Positions 26,316 through 34,138 of a stretch of 64,000 bases of DNA are shown piece after piece. Source of the stretch: Corynebacterium fournieri (lineage in GTDB: Bacteria > Actinomycetota > Actinomycetes > Mycobacteriales > Mycobacteriaceae). A program made the translations under genes and the position numbers. Each line of letters opens with the position of its first letter. The stretch's first letter is position 1. The stretch lies in assembly GCF_030408775.1 (NCBI RefSeq), contig NZ_CP047210.1, positions 62,001 to 126,000 on the forward strand, given 5' to 3'. The notes beneath the pieces were generated by a model. It was not told where the DNA came from and did no database searches. It was given only the letters and a program-made list of their open reading frames with translations.

Positions 26316-26954
26316 ATGCGCACCAAACTTATCGCACTGGCGAGCACGCTCGCACTCGTGTGCGCGCCCATTTCCCCAGCTCATGCGGAAGATTCATACG
26401 AGCCCACCTCGGTCGTTCCGGGCTTGACCGCCACCATCGAGCCCCCACTGCCCCGCGGCGCGGCGTGGTATGAGTCGGCTTCCTTGCCCGAATGGGCGAT
26501 GCTCACACCCGACGGGACCATCCGTCTCGAGCCGGGGGAGGAGGTTACCCCCGGCACCTACGAGTGGCCCGTGGTCGCGACCTTCCCGGACGAGACCACC
26601 CAGACCTACCCGGTGCGCGTCACCGTCGGCACTGACAGCGACGCGTCCGACGAGGGCGCCGTGATCGACGCGTTCGTGCAGTACGCCCCGGAGGTGTCCC
26701 ATCGTTGCGCTGCCACCGCCCTCGGCGTGGGCCTGCCGCTGTTGGTGCTGCTGCCGCTGGGGTTCGCCTCCCAGATGAGCTTCCCGTTCGTCGCCCGTCA
26801 GAACAACCTGCAGCTGCAATTGGAGAACCTGCCGTTCCTCGTGGACGTCAAGCTGCGCGACCTCAACTCCAAGGACGTGGACATGGGCATCGCCGGCGTC
26901 CTCGCCGCAGCGGGCCTGGCCGGCGCCGGCGCCATCATCTCCCAGTGCCAGTAG
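26316..26954 (+). CDS. Small secreted Rib/YPDG-type surface protein with two-helix Cys anchor
   Basis: 212 aa. Signal peptide MRTKLIALASTLALVCAPISPAHA, then one short beta domain with the Rib/alpha-like pattern (TPGTYEWPVVATFPDETTQTYPVRVTV), then the anchor module: HRCAATALGVGLPLLVLLPLGFASQ (helix 1), a polar loop of about 45 residues, and helix 2 (GIAGVLAAAGLAGAGAIISQCQ) ending two residues after a Cys. This is the shortest complete copy of the module seen in four proteins here. GGGAAG precedes the ATG; TATAAA at 26284-26289 could be its -10. It is convergent with hrpB, overlapping by 20 bp. Confidence 0.78.
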   Translation: MRTKLIALASTLALVCAPISPAHAEDSYEPTSVVPGLTATIEPPLPRGAAWYESASLPEWAMLTPDGTIRLEPGEEVTPGTYEWPVVATFPDETTQTYPVRVTVGTDSDASDEGAVIDAFVQYAPEVSHRCAATALGVGLPLLVLLPLGFASQMSFPFVARQNNLQLQLENLPFLVDVKLRDLNSKDVDMGIAGVLAAAGLAGAGAIISQCQ

Positions 26955-29040
26955 GGTCTTCCGGCCACGCGTGCTTGGGGTAGCGCCCCCGCATCTCCTT
27001 GCGCACCTGCTGGTACGGCCCCGCCCAAAAGCTGTCCAGGTCGTCCGTGACTGCCAGCGGCCTGCCGGCGGGCGAAAGCAGGTGGTAGAGCACCTTCACG
27101 CCTGAGACTGTCTCGCCGTTTTTGCCGAACATGTGCTGCAACTTCACCCGCTTGACGGGCCGGCCAGTGTCGTACTGGTACTGCTTCGGCGCCGCGGCGT
27201 CCAGCTCCGCCGCCTGCTTCCAATCCAGCTGGCGCAGCATCGCCTGCCGCATGTCGCAATTGCCTATCGACGCACCTTCGGCCACCTCCCGCACCTCCAC
27301 CGAGTAATCGCCCCGGCCCACATCCGGCCAGCCCAAAGTCTCGTGCAGGAAGTCGAGCCGCTCCTTCAAGTGCTGCTCCTCCTTGGTCAGCGGGAAGCTG
27401 GAGAAATCCAGGTCCGTCAGCGCCTCCGCCGCCTCGTCCGGAGTCAGCTGTACCGGTGTGGAGCTCAGCTCAATTGCGCCGATCCGTGCGATTTTGCGCC
27501 CCCGCACCTTGCCGTCTTCCAGGTACGCGCGGGTTTCCTCCACCACCCGGTGCTGCGGAAAAGCGATCGGCTCCGCCTCCCGGATCACCGCACCGCCGTT
27601 AGTCCGCTGGACTTCCGCCACCGCAATCCACTCCGCGTTCGAGGGGAACTTCGCTCTTGTTCCAGACGCCAACAGGTATTCGTCGCCCACCTTCTTGGCT
27701 ATCCACTGCGGAAACGCACTGGCAATCACCTCGCCGGGATCCACCGGGCCCTTGTCCTCCACCAGCCTGTGCAACCGGGGAGCGTCGCCCGCCAGCCGCG
27801 AGATCGTCGGCGCTGCTTGGGCGCCCCACTCAAGTAGCGCCGCGCCGAGTCTCGGGTCCAGAGGCATACTCGCGAGCTTCTTGCCAAAGTCAGTGATCCT
27901 GCCGTTTTGTGTCGCCCCGAGAGCTTCGAGGTTGGACTCGGCTTGGGAGAGGTCCTTTGGTACGTCGAGAAGCGGCAAGTCCGGCGACCCCCACGCCTTC
28001 ATAGTCAGCAGCGCGCCGGTGAGATCCGCGGTGAGGATCTCCGGGGTGATGTCCGGCTGCATCTTCGCGTACTCCTCCCGGGAGAATGCGCGCACCACCT
28101 CGCCGGCGGCGATGCGGCCCGCACGCCCCGCCCGCTGATCCGCGCTAGTCTTCGCCTCCGACACCGTGACCAGGCCCGTCATGCCGCGGGCATCCCGCTT
28201 TGGCACCCTGGACAGCCCCGCATCCACCACCTTGCGCACCCCCGGCACCGTGATGGAAGACTCCGCCACCGACGTCGACACAACCACCCGCGCATCCCCG
28301 TGCAGCGCCTCGTCCTGCTCCGCGCTGGACTGCCGGCCGTGCAAGGCAACAGCATCGTCCAAAAACCCGCACACCAGATCCACCTCGCGCGCCCCAGGCA
28401 CGAACACCAGCGTGCGATGCTCGCCCCTCGTCTGCGCAGCGACGTGACGGTAAAAGTCCCTCGTGCCCTGAATCCGCTCCGCGTGCGGGGCGTAGCTGAT
28501 CTCCAACGGGTGCGTCACCGCCTCCGTGGACAGGATCTGCGCGCCCATGTGGTCGGCGAACTTGCGCGCGTCCAACGTCGCGGACATGGCCGCCAAATAC
28601 AGGTCGTCGCGCAAAAGCGCCACCTCCATGCACATCGCCAGCACCAGGTCCGTGTCCAGCTGGCGCTCGTGCACCTCGTCGACCACCACCGCGCCGACGC
28701 CCTCCAGCCCGGGATCCTTGAGCAGGCGGTTGAGCAACACCCCAGGCGTGACAAATTCGACCTCAGAGCCATCCTTGTGCTCCCCGCGGATGCTGTAGCC
28801 GACTTTGTGGCCGAGCGGGACGCCGTCGAGAAGCGAAAGCCTCTGCGCCGCGGACCTCACCGCAACACGCCGAGGAGCCGTGACCAGCGTCTTTCCCGCG
28901 ATATTGGCAATCGCCGGCGGCACCAACGTGGTCTTGCCCGTTCCGGGCGGGGCCTCGACCACCAGGGGACCTTGCTCCGGCAGCTGGTCGATGACGCGCG
29001 ACACCGGTAAATCCCGACCAATTTTCGCAAGGTCAAACAT
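26935..29040 (-). CDS. hrpB: ATP-dependent helicase HrpB
   Basis: 701 aa, shorter than the ~820 of E. coli HrpB. DEAH/RHA helicase motifs: VEAPPGTGKTTLVPPAI (Walker A), TAPRRVAVRSAAQRL (Ia), VVVDEVHERQLDTDL (DEVH box), MSATLD (III), STSVAESSITVPGV (V) and QRAGRAGRIAAG (VI), followed by the HrpB-type C-terminal domain ending with ALAVTDDL.SFW..Y..VR.EMRGRYPKHAWPEDP. A role in RNA metabolism is assumed from the family. Divergent from thpR with only 25 bp between starts. Confidence 0.93.
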   Translation of the reverse strand: MFDLAKIGRDLPVSRVIDQLPEQGPLVVEAPPGTGKTTLVPPAIANIAGKTLVTAPRRVAVRSAAQRLSLLDGVPLGHKVGYSIRGEHKDGSEVEFVTPGVLLNRLLKDPGLEGVGAVVVDEVHERQLDTDLVLAMCMEVALLRDDLYLAAMSATLDARKFADHMGAQILSTEAVTHPLEISYAPHAERIQGTRDFYRHVAAQTRGEHRTLVFVPGAREVDLVCGFLDDAVALHGRQSSAEQDEALHGDARVVVSTSVAESSITVPGVRKVVDAGLSRVPKRDARGMTGLVTVSEAKTSADQRAGRAGRIAAGEVVRAFSREEYAKMQPDITPEILTADLTGALLTMKAWGSPDLPLLDVPKDLSQAESNLEALGATQNGRITDFGKKLASMPLDPRLGAALLEWGAQAAPTISRLAGDAPRLHRLVEDKGPVDPGEVIASAFPQWIAKKVGDEYLLASGTRAKFPSNAEWIAVAEVQRTNGGAVIREAEPIAFPQHRVVEETRAYLEDGKVRGRKIARIGAIELSSTPVQLTPDEAAEALTDLDFSSFPLTKEEQHLKERLDFLHETLGWPDVGRGDYSVEVREVAEGASIGNCDMRQAMLRQLDWKQAAELDAAAPKQYQYDTGRPVKRVKLQHMFGKNGETVSGVKVLYHLLSPAGRPLAVTDDLDSFWAGPYQQVRKEMRGRYPKHAWPEDPTGTGR

Positions 29041-29065
29041 GACAATCCAGGGTAGCGTGTGGGCC

Positions 29066-29608
29066 ATGAGACGCCTCTTCGCAGCGATCGTCCCACCGGC
29101 CGATGTTCGCGAACACCTCATCACCGCCCTGCGGCCCATCCGCGACTTCTCAGGCACAGAAGTCCGGTGGGCGGATCCCGACAACTGGCACATCACGGTC
29201 GCCTTCTACGGGTCACAGCCCAACGACGCCGCCGCGGTCACCGACCACCTGGCCCAAGCCACCGCCTTCACCCGGCCCTTGAGGTTGCACCTCCGAGGAG
29301 CCGGGTGTTTTGATCGGCGCACCATGTGGATCGGCGTCGGCGGGGACAAAGCGCCCCTGAAAGACCTGATGGCCGATTGCCAACTCGACCCCGACATGCG
29401 CCGCCGCCAACGCGCGCACCTGACCGTGGCGCGGACCGGCACCCGAACCAGGGACCCATGGCTTCTCGACGACCACGCGCACGCACTCGCCATCTACACC
29501 GGACCCGAATTCGCCGCCGATGAGGTGCTGCTTTTCGAGTCCCACCTGGGCAAAGGCCGAAGCGGTGGGCCGAAATACGAGATGGTGGACAAGTTCTACC
29601 TGCGTTAG
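29066..29608 (+). CDS. thpR: RNA 2',3'-cyclic phosphodiesterase (2H family)
   Basis: 180 aa, the family's normal length. The two catalytic HxT motifs are HITVAF (about residue 42) and HLTVAR (about residue 116). It opens 2',3'-cyclic phosphates on RNA, historically called 2'-5' RNA ligase. TAGCGT (29053-29058) ends 7 nt before the ATG, so translation is probably leaderless. Its stop overlaps the HNH gene's stop by 4 bp. Confidence 0.9.
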   Translation: MRRLFAAIVPPADVREHLITALRPIRDFSGTEVRWADPDNWHITVAFYGSQPNDAAAVTDHLAQATAFTRPLRLHLRGAGCFDRRTMWIGVGGDKAPLKDLMADCQLDPDMRRRQRAHLTVARTGTRTRDPWLLDDHAHALAIYTGPEFAADEVLLFESHLGKGRSGGPKYEMVDKFYLR

Positions 29609-31026
29609 GCCTCCTCCTGCGGATCGGGGAAGGGGGCGTCCACCGGTTCTTCGGGGAAGGGCTCCACGTACGGCATCTCGGGGGCGAACCCGAAAGTCAT
29701 GCCGTACTCCTGCTCTAAGTCCTCGATCGCTGCGGTGGCTTGCTCGAGGTCCAGGTCCTCTTCGAAAGCGTCGAGGATGGTGTGGCCTTTGGCGAAGAAT
29801 TCCGCGGCGCGGGCCCGGTTCTTGCGCACGTTGTGCATGCTGGATTGCCAGCGGGGGTTGTAGGGGGTGATCTGGTCGCGCAGTATTCCTTCCTCTGTGG
29901 TGACCTCGTAGGATCCGTCGGCGAACAACCAAATAATGTCGCCCGAATACGGGTCGGGGACGTAGAAAATGCGCCGATCGGTTTTCATGTTGTGGTGGTG
30001 CTGGCACAGGGGGAACAGGTTGTCCACCTCGGTGCGGCCGCCCTCGTCGTAGGGGATGCGGTGGTCCAGCTGGCACTGCTCGGCCGGGCGGTTGCACTCC
30101 GGATAGATGCAGGTGCGGTTGCGTGCGTAGACAGCGTGGCGCATCGCCTCGCCGGGGCCGTAGCCCTGGAGCACCTTCTCTGCTTCCTTGTCCAGATCGC
30201 GCAGGATGGGGAAGTTGGTGGCCAGCCAATCCTCGAACGCGGTGGTGGCCTCCGGGGTCGTCCACCCGCTGCCCGGTATATAAACGGGGCCGCTGACCGC
30301 CCGGTTTCTTGGCGTGTAGATGTTCAACACCGGTGTCACCTCGATGCCGGCAATCTCGCCGCTGAGAAGTTTGATGGCCGCTTCGGCTGCGCTGATGCCC
30401 AGCTCGCGAGCCACGGCAGCGACGTTCGCCTGAATCTTTCGGCCGTACAACGAGTTCGTGTCCAGCTGCACCGTGGCACGGTCCTTGTATTCGTATATGC
30501 CGAAGGAGTCCGTGGTGTCCTTCACGCGCTCGTCTCGCTTGCGCTTGTCGTAGGCGCGGGACGGGTCCATCTTCTTGATGGCGGCCCGGATCCGGTCCGT
30601 GACGGTCTTTCGCTGCGGAACCGCCTGGTCGTGGCGCTTTGGGGTGAAGGTGGTGCACAGGGTGTCGTCGATAAGCTCGAGCGCTTCCTCGGTGGCATCC
30701 GGCCCCAACTCCTCGATGCCGGTGTAGACCGCGGTGAGATGGCCGATATCCATCACGCGCGTGTCCTGCTGCAGCTCACGCAGGCGCGGTAGGTCCTGCA
30801 GAGCGGCGTGCCCCAGGATCGCATTTTTGACGAACCCCTTGTGCCAACCGGTGGCGAGCTGCAGCTTTGTCACTGTGGCATCGAAGTCGTCGACGTCGTA
30901 CCCCGGGAATGCGTAGTGCCCGAACATGGTCCAGTACGTGTCCCGGATGGCCTGGGCGCATTCGCTGTCCGGGTCGTGTTTGCGCTGGTTGCGGAACTGT
31001 TTTGGTGTCTTGGTTGCGGTGGTCAC
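29605..31026 (-). CDS. HNH endonuclease signature protein (DUF222-like actinobacterial family)
   Basis: 473 aa. The C-terminal half holds an HNH nuclease site: CIYPECNRPAEQCQLDHRIPYDEGG, then NLFPLCQHHHNMKT (zinc cysteines, DH, N, H). The N-terminal half is helical and resembles the multi-copy HNH proteins common in actinobacteria, sometimes linked to DUF222. The C-terminal 40 residues are Pro/Glu-rich. The GTG at 31026 has AAAGGGGGG just upstream and a good promoter further up. These families often spread within genomes and their targets are unknown. Confidence 0.82.
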   Translation of the reverse strand: MTTATKTPKQFRNQRKHDPDSECAQAIRDTYWTMFGHYAFPGYDVDDFDATVTKLQLATGWHKGFVKNAILGHAALQDLPRLRELQQDTRVMDIGHLTAVYTGIEELGPDATEEALELIDDTLCTTFTPKRHDQAVPQRKTVTDRIRAAIKKMDPSRAYDKRKRDERVKDTTDSFGIYEYKDRATVQLDTNSLYGRKIQANVAAVARELGISAAEAAIKLLSGEIAGIEVTPVLNIYTPRNRAVSGPVYIPGSGWTTPEATTAFEDWLATNFPILRDLDKEAEKVLQGYGPGEAMRHAVYARNRTCIYPECNRPAEQCQLDHRIPYDEGGRTEVDNLFPLCQHHHNMKTDRRIFYVPDPYSGDIIWLFADGSYEVTTEEGILRDQITPYNPRWQSSMHNVRKNRARAAEFFAKGHTILDAFEEDLDLEQATAAIEDLEQEYGMTFGFAPEMPYVEPFPEEPVDAPFPDPQEEA

Positions 31027-31054
31027 CGTCCCCCCTTTCCGTCTGGTACTCTCC

Positions 31055-31083
31055 ACTATATAGAACACATGGACGAACGGCAA
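31055..31083 (-). promoter_or_regulatory. Promoter of the HNH endonuclease gene
   Basis: Minus strand: TTGCCG (31083-31078), 17 bp, TATAGT (31060-31055), about 28 bp before the GTG, leaving a short leader with a strong Shine-Dalgarno sequence. Confidence 0.6.
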
Positions 31084-31160
31084 GGGGGGTGAACAGGAAA
31101 AACTAAAATAAAAACACTCAAATATTCGAACGCGTGGGTCAGATGCGCTACATTGAGCAC

Positions 31161-31802
31161 GTGCTCGTCATTCCGCGGCCGCCTGCCCGCATCATCCCTG
31201 GTGCGGTCCATTTGCCTGCCTTCCTCAGCCCGGATGAGCAGGAGAAACTGGTTGATCAGGCGCGTGCGATCGCACGCGAGGTGGCGGGGACGCCGGTTGC
31301 TATGCGACGTCCACAGGTCGGCCACGGCCAGATGGACGCCTGGCTGCTCTCGCTCGGATGGTTCTGGGCCACTAATCCCTACCGCATGCTCAAAGAGGTG
31401 GACGGCCACCAGGTCCCGCCCGTCCCCGAGAACTTTCAAACGATCGCGGACGAGGTGATGGAGCGCGCCCGGCAGATTGACCCGCTGGTCGGCCCCACCC
31501 CGACCATCCAGACGGCGCTGGTGAACTTTTACCCGCCCGGCAAGGGGATGGGGCAGCACGTGGACGCCGAGGAGGAGTCCGAAAACGCCGTGGTCAGCCT
31601 GTCGTTCGGGCAGGACACCATCTTCCGCATCGAGGGGCACGACGTGCTGCTCATGTCCGGTGACGCGGTGGTGTTCGGCGGACCGGCCAGGAGGGCGAGG
31701 CACGGTGTGCTGGGGGCGAGGAAAGGCACCTCACCCCTGTTGAACGGCCGCCTGAACATCACCATGCGGCAGATGGGGCAGCCCCTACACTCGGGTACAT
31801 GA
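31161..31802 (+). CDS. alkB: AlkB-type 2-oxoglutarate/Fe(II) dioxygenase
   Basis: 213 aa. The iron site is H-x-D in GQHVDAEEE and His in RRARHGV; the 2OG-binding Arg is in LNGRLNITMRQ. ALVNFYPPGKGMGQHVD matches the AlkB family, which removes alkyl groups from damaged nucleic acid bases. The GTG at 31161 is chosen because TACATT (31149-31154) ends 6 nt upstream; an ATG at 31143 overlaps that -10 box. Its TGA overlaps the ATG of the following SDR gene by 4 bp, so the two are coupled. Confidence 0.85.
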   Translation: MLVIPRPPARIIPGAVHLPAFLSPDEQEKLVDQARAIAREVAGTPVAMRRPQVGHGQMDAWLLSLGWFWATNPYRMLKEVDGHQVPPVPENFQTIADEVMERARQIDPLVGPTPTIQTALVNFYPPGKGMGQHVDAEEESENAVVSLSFGQDTIFRIEGHDVLLMSGDAVVFGGPARRARHGVLGARKGTSPLLNGRLNITMRQMGQPLHSGT

Positions 31803-32509
31803 GCGAGCAGAAGGTAGCAGTAGTCACGGGCGGATCGGCAGGCATCGGGGAGGCCACCTGCAGGGCGCTGGCGGCGGACGGCTGGAAGGTCGTCGTGGCG
31901 GCAAGGCGCCTGGAGAAGTGCAAGGCCATCGCGGAGGAGATCGGGGGCGTGGCGCTCGAGTTGGATGTGACGGACCGGAGGAGCGTCGACAAGCTTGCGG
32001 CCCTAGAGCGCGTGGACCTGCTGGTCAACAACGCGGGCGGGGCGAAGGAGCTGGACTATCTGCGGGATGCGGGCGACGAGGACTGGCAGTGGATGTTTGA
32101 GACGAACGTGATGGGCACGATGCGCGTCACCCGTGCGCTGTACCCGCAGCTCAAGGCAGCAAAAGGGCTGGTGGTCAACATCGGTTCGGTGGCGGGCACG
32201 GACGCGTACAAGGGCGGCTCCGGCTACAACGCCGCCAAGCACGGGCTGCGGGGTGTGACCAGGGCGTTCCGGCGTGAAGAGGCGGAACACGGCATCCGTG
32301 TGTGCGAGATCGACCCGGGGCGGGTGAAAACGGACTTTTCGCTGAACCGCTTCGGCGGGGATGCGGAGCGCGCAAACAAGGTCTACGAGGGCAAACTCAA
32401 CTTAAGCGCCGCGGACATCGCCGAGGCGGTGCGGTGGGTGGCCAGCTTGCCGTCGCACGTCAACGTGGACACGATGAGCATCATGCCCGTGGATCAGGCG
32501 GAACGCTAG
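31799..32509 (+). CDS. Short-chain dehydrogenase/reductase
   Basis: 236 aa, a classical SDR: TGGSAGIGEA (cofactor loop), NNAGGAKEL, the catalytic Ser in VNIGSVAG, and Y-N-A-A-K (GYNAAKHGL). VCEIDPGRVKTDFS follows as in the family. AARRLEK after the second strand suggests NADP preference. Similar to the YdfG/serine-3-dehydrogenase group, but the substrate is not evident. Translationally coupled to alkB. Confidence 0.87.
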   Translation: MSEQKVAVVTGGSAGIGEATCRALAADGWKVVVAARRLEKCKAIAEEIGGVALELDVTDRRSVDKLAALERVDLLVNNAGGAKELDYLRDAGDEDWQWMFETNVMGTMRVTRALYPQLKAAKGLVVNIGSVAGTDAYKGGSGYNAAKHGLRGVTRAFRREEAEHGIRVCEIDPGRVKTDFSLNRFGGDAERANKVYEGKLNLSAADIAEAVRWVASLPSHVNVDTMSIMPVDQAER

Positions 32510-32519
32510 ACTGGCCGGC

Positions 32520-32807
32520 ATGCATATCGACGTGCCCATTACGGGCGAGACGATCAAACTCGGCCAATTTCTCAAGCTGGCCAACCTCGTCGAATCCGGC
32601 GGCCACGCCAAGGAAGCGATTGTGGCCGGCGAGGTCACCGTCAACAACGAGGTGGTCACCTCGCGCGGGCATTCGCTTATCGACGGCGATACCGTCGGCC
32701 TCGGCGAAGACTCAGCAACCGTCGTTGTGGACGGCGAGGACGGCGACTACTTCGACGAACGCACCGCCAACGACGACTTCGACCCCGAGAAGTGGAGGAA
32801 CATGTAA
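32520..32807 (+). CDS. S4 domain RNA-binding protein (YbcJ-like)
   Basis: 95 aa. The S4 fold covers GETIKLGQFLKLANLVESGGHAKEAIVAGEVTVNNEVVTSRGHSLIDGDTV (described here in parts: helix-turn LGQFLKLANLVESGG and the loop AGEVTVNNE). The C-terminus is acidic. It likely binds rRNA or tRNA. TAGACT (32507-32512) ends 7 nt before the ATG. Its TAA overlaps the ATG of the next gene by one base. Confidence 0.85.
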   Translation: MHIDVPITGETIKLGQFLKLANLVESGGHAKEAIVAGEVTVNNEVVTSRGHSLIDGDTVGLGEDSATVVVDGEDGDYFDERTANDDFDPEKWRNM

Positions 32808-33487
32808 TGCCGGCATTCGAGGGCAAGGAAGGCATGCCGTTTTGGCAGGACCTGGTCACCCAGAACCTGCTCAAGTCCACCCACTTCTACTCCGAGCTGC
32901 TGGGCTGGGAGATCGTCGATGGCACGGCGCGCAAGGAAGGGCTCCCGGTCGCCGGCCTGATCCCGGCGCAGATGGACATGTGGGTGACCTCCTTCATCGG
33001 CAACCCGGAAAACGTGGAGAAACTGGGCGGCAAGGTGCTCAGCTCCGACGACACGGTGGTGCTGTGCCAGGACCCGGCTGGCGGCCTGTTCGGGCTGAAA
33101 GACCCGGAGGAGCGGTTCGTCGCCGCAGGTGAACCGGGTGTTCCGGTGTGGTACGAGTACGCCGCGCCCAGCATCGACGTGATCGACTTCTACGGCGAAC
33201 TCTTCGACTGGGAGATCCGCGAGGAGGACGGCTACTTCATCGCGTTCGAGGACGGCGCACCCTTCTTGGGCATGTTCGTCGGCGAGCACGCCCAGTGGTT
33301 CAGCTACTTCGGCGTGCGCGACTTAGACGCCGCCTGCAAGCAGGTGGAGGCGCTGGGCGGCGGCGTCGAATTCGGACCCGAGAATGGGACTGCGGGCGTG
33401 CACGACGCCAATGGCGCGCAGTTTTTCCTGTCCGAGGTGGACGAGCCCACGTTCGACGAGGTGGACGAAGCGGAATCCGTGCTGTGA
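32807..33487 (+). CDS. VOC (glyoxalase/bleomycin-resistance fold) protein, two modules
   Basis: 226 aa. Two VOC modules: about 1-105 (FWQDLVTQNLLKSTHFYSELLGWE) and about 112-220 (YEYAAPSIDVIDFYGELFDWEI). This tandem type is common in actinobacteria; metal ligands are not clear and the substrate is unknown. The start overlaps the S4 gene stop (TAATG) so it is coupled. It ends against the convergent gene with no spacer. Confidence 0.8.
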   Translation: MPAFEGKEGMPFWQDLVTQNLLKSTHFYSELLGWEIVDGTARKEGLPVAGLIPAQMDMWVTSFIGNPENVEKLGGKVLSSDDTVVLCQDPAGGLFGLKDPEERFVAAGEPGVPVWYEYAAPSIDVIDFYGELFDWEIREEDGYFIAFEDGAPFLGMFVGEHAQWFSYFGVRDLDAACKQVEALGGGVEFGPENGTAGVHDANGAQFFLSEVDEPTFDEVDEAESVL

Positions 33488-34138
33488 TCAGGAAAGCGCG
33501 GCTGCCGCATCCTGCACTCGGCGACGGATTTCTGCCGGTGTGGAAATAAACCCGTCCGCGTAGTACTCGGTGCCTTCCAGCCCGGATCCCTTCCTCACCT
33601 GCACGAACGCGGGTTTCGCGGGCTGGGCGGTGGGGAAGGTGACGATGTAGTTGGTCGCGTCCGGCAGGTCCACATCCCCCAGCGCCCAAACTGTTTGTGC
33701 ACCGGTCATTTCCACGGCCCGGGCTGCGTCGTTCACGTCGTCCACATCCAGGATGGTGGTGCCTGACAGCTCGGCGGCGGCTGCTACGTCGGGGCGCCAG
33801 AACATTTCCTTGGCGTGGGCGGGGCCGTCCCAAAGCGATACTGCCCAGGTGCCGTTCGGCTGGCTCGGGCGGAACACCGTGCCTAGCTCGTGGGCCTCCA
33901 CGCCGACCCCCTGCGCCCACTTGGTGGCGGGCAGCGCATGATCCACGGCGCTGCCCAGCATGAGCATGGCGGCGTGGGTGATGCGGTCCGGCAGTAGCGC
34001 CAGGTAGTTCGGCGAATCCTCGTAGGTGGCGTGGATGTAGGACGCCAGCTGCTCCAGCTGCAGCTCAGGCGGCATGTCCCGCTTGATCCCGCCGACGTTG
34101 AAGTCTGGGTCGCCCTGCTCGTTGATGTGCTCTACCAA
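33488..34138 (-). CDS. Conserved-type protein of unknown function at the end of the aftA-emb operon
   Basis: I do not recognise this 216-aa cytosolic protein. It is mixed alpha/beta with an N-terminal helical half (PPELQLEQLASYIHATYEDSPNYLALLPDRITHAAMLML in part) and a C-terminal beta-rich half (TWAVSLWDGP, TNYIVTFPTAQPAKPAFVQVRKG). It has no signal peptide. The start is uncertain: a TTG at 34138 overlaps the end of the M13 peptidase gene by 7 bp and keeps the open frame upstream of the first ATG. It is the last gene of the leftward operon. Confidence 0.55.
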   Translation of the reverse strand: MVEHINEQGDPDFNVGGIKRDMPPELQLEQLASYIHATYEDSPNYLALLPDRITHAAMLMLGSAVDHALPATKWAQGVGVEAHELGTVFRPSQPNGTWAVSLWDGPAHAKEMFWRPDVAAAAELSGTTILDVDDVNDAARAVEMTGAQTVWALGDVDLPDATNYIVTFPTAQPAKPAFVQVRKGSGLEGTEYYADGFISTPAEIRRRVQDAAAALS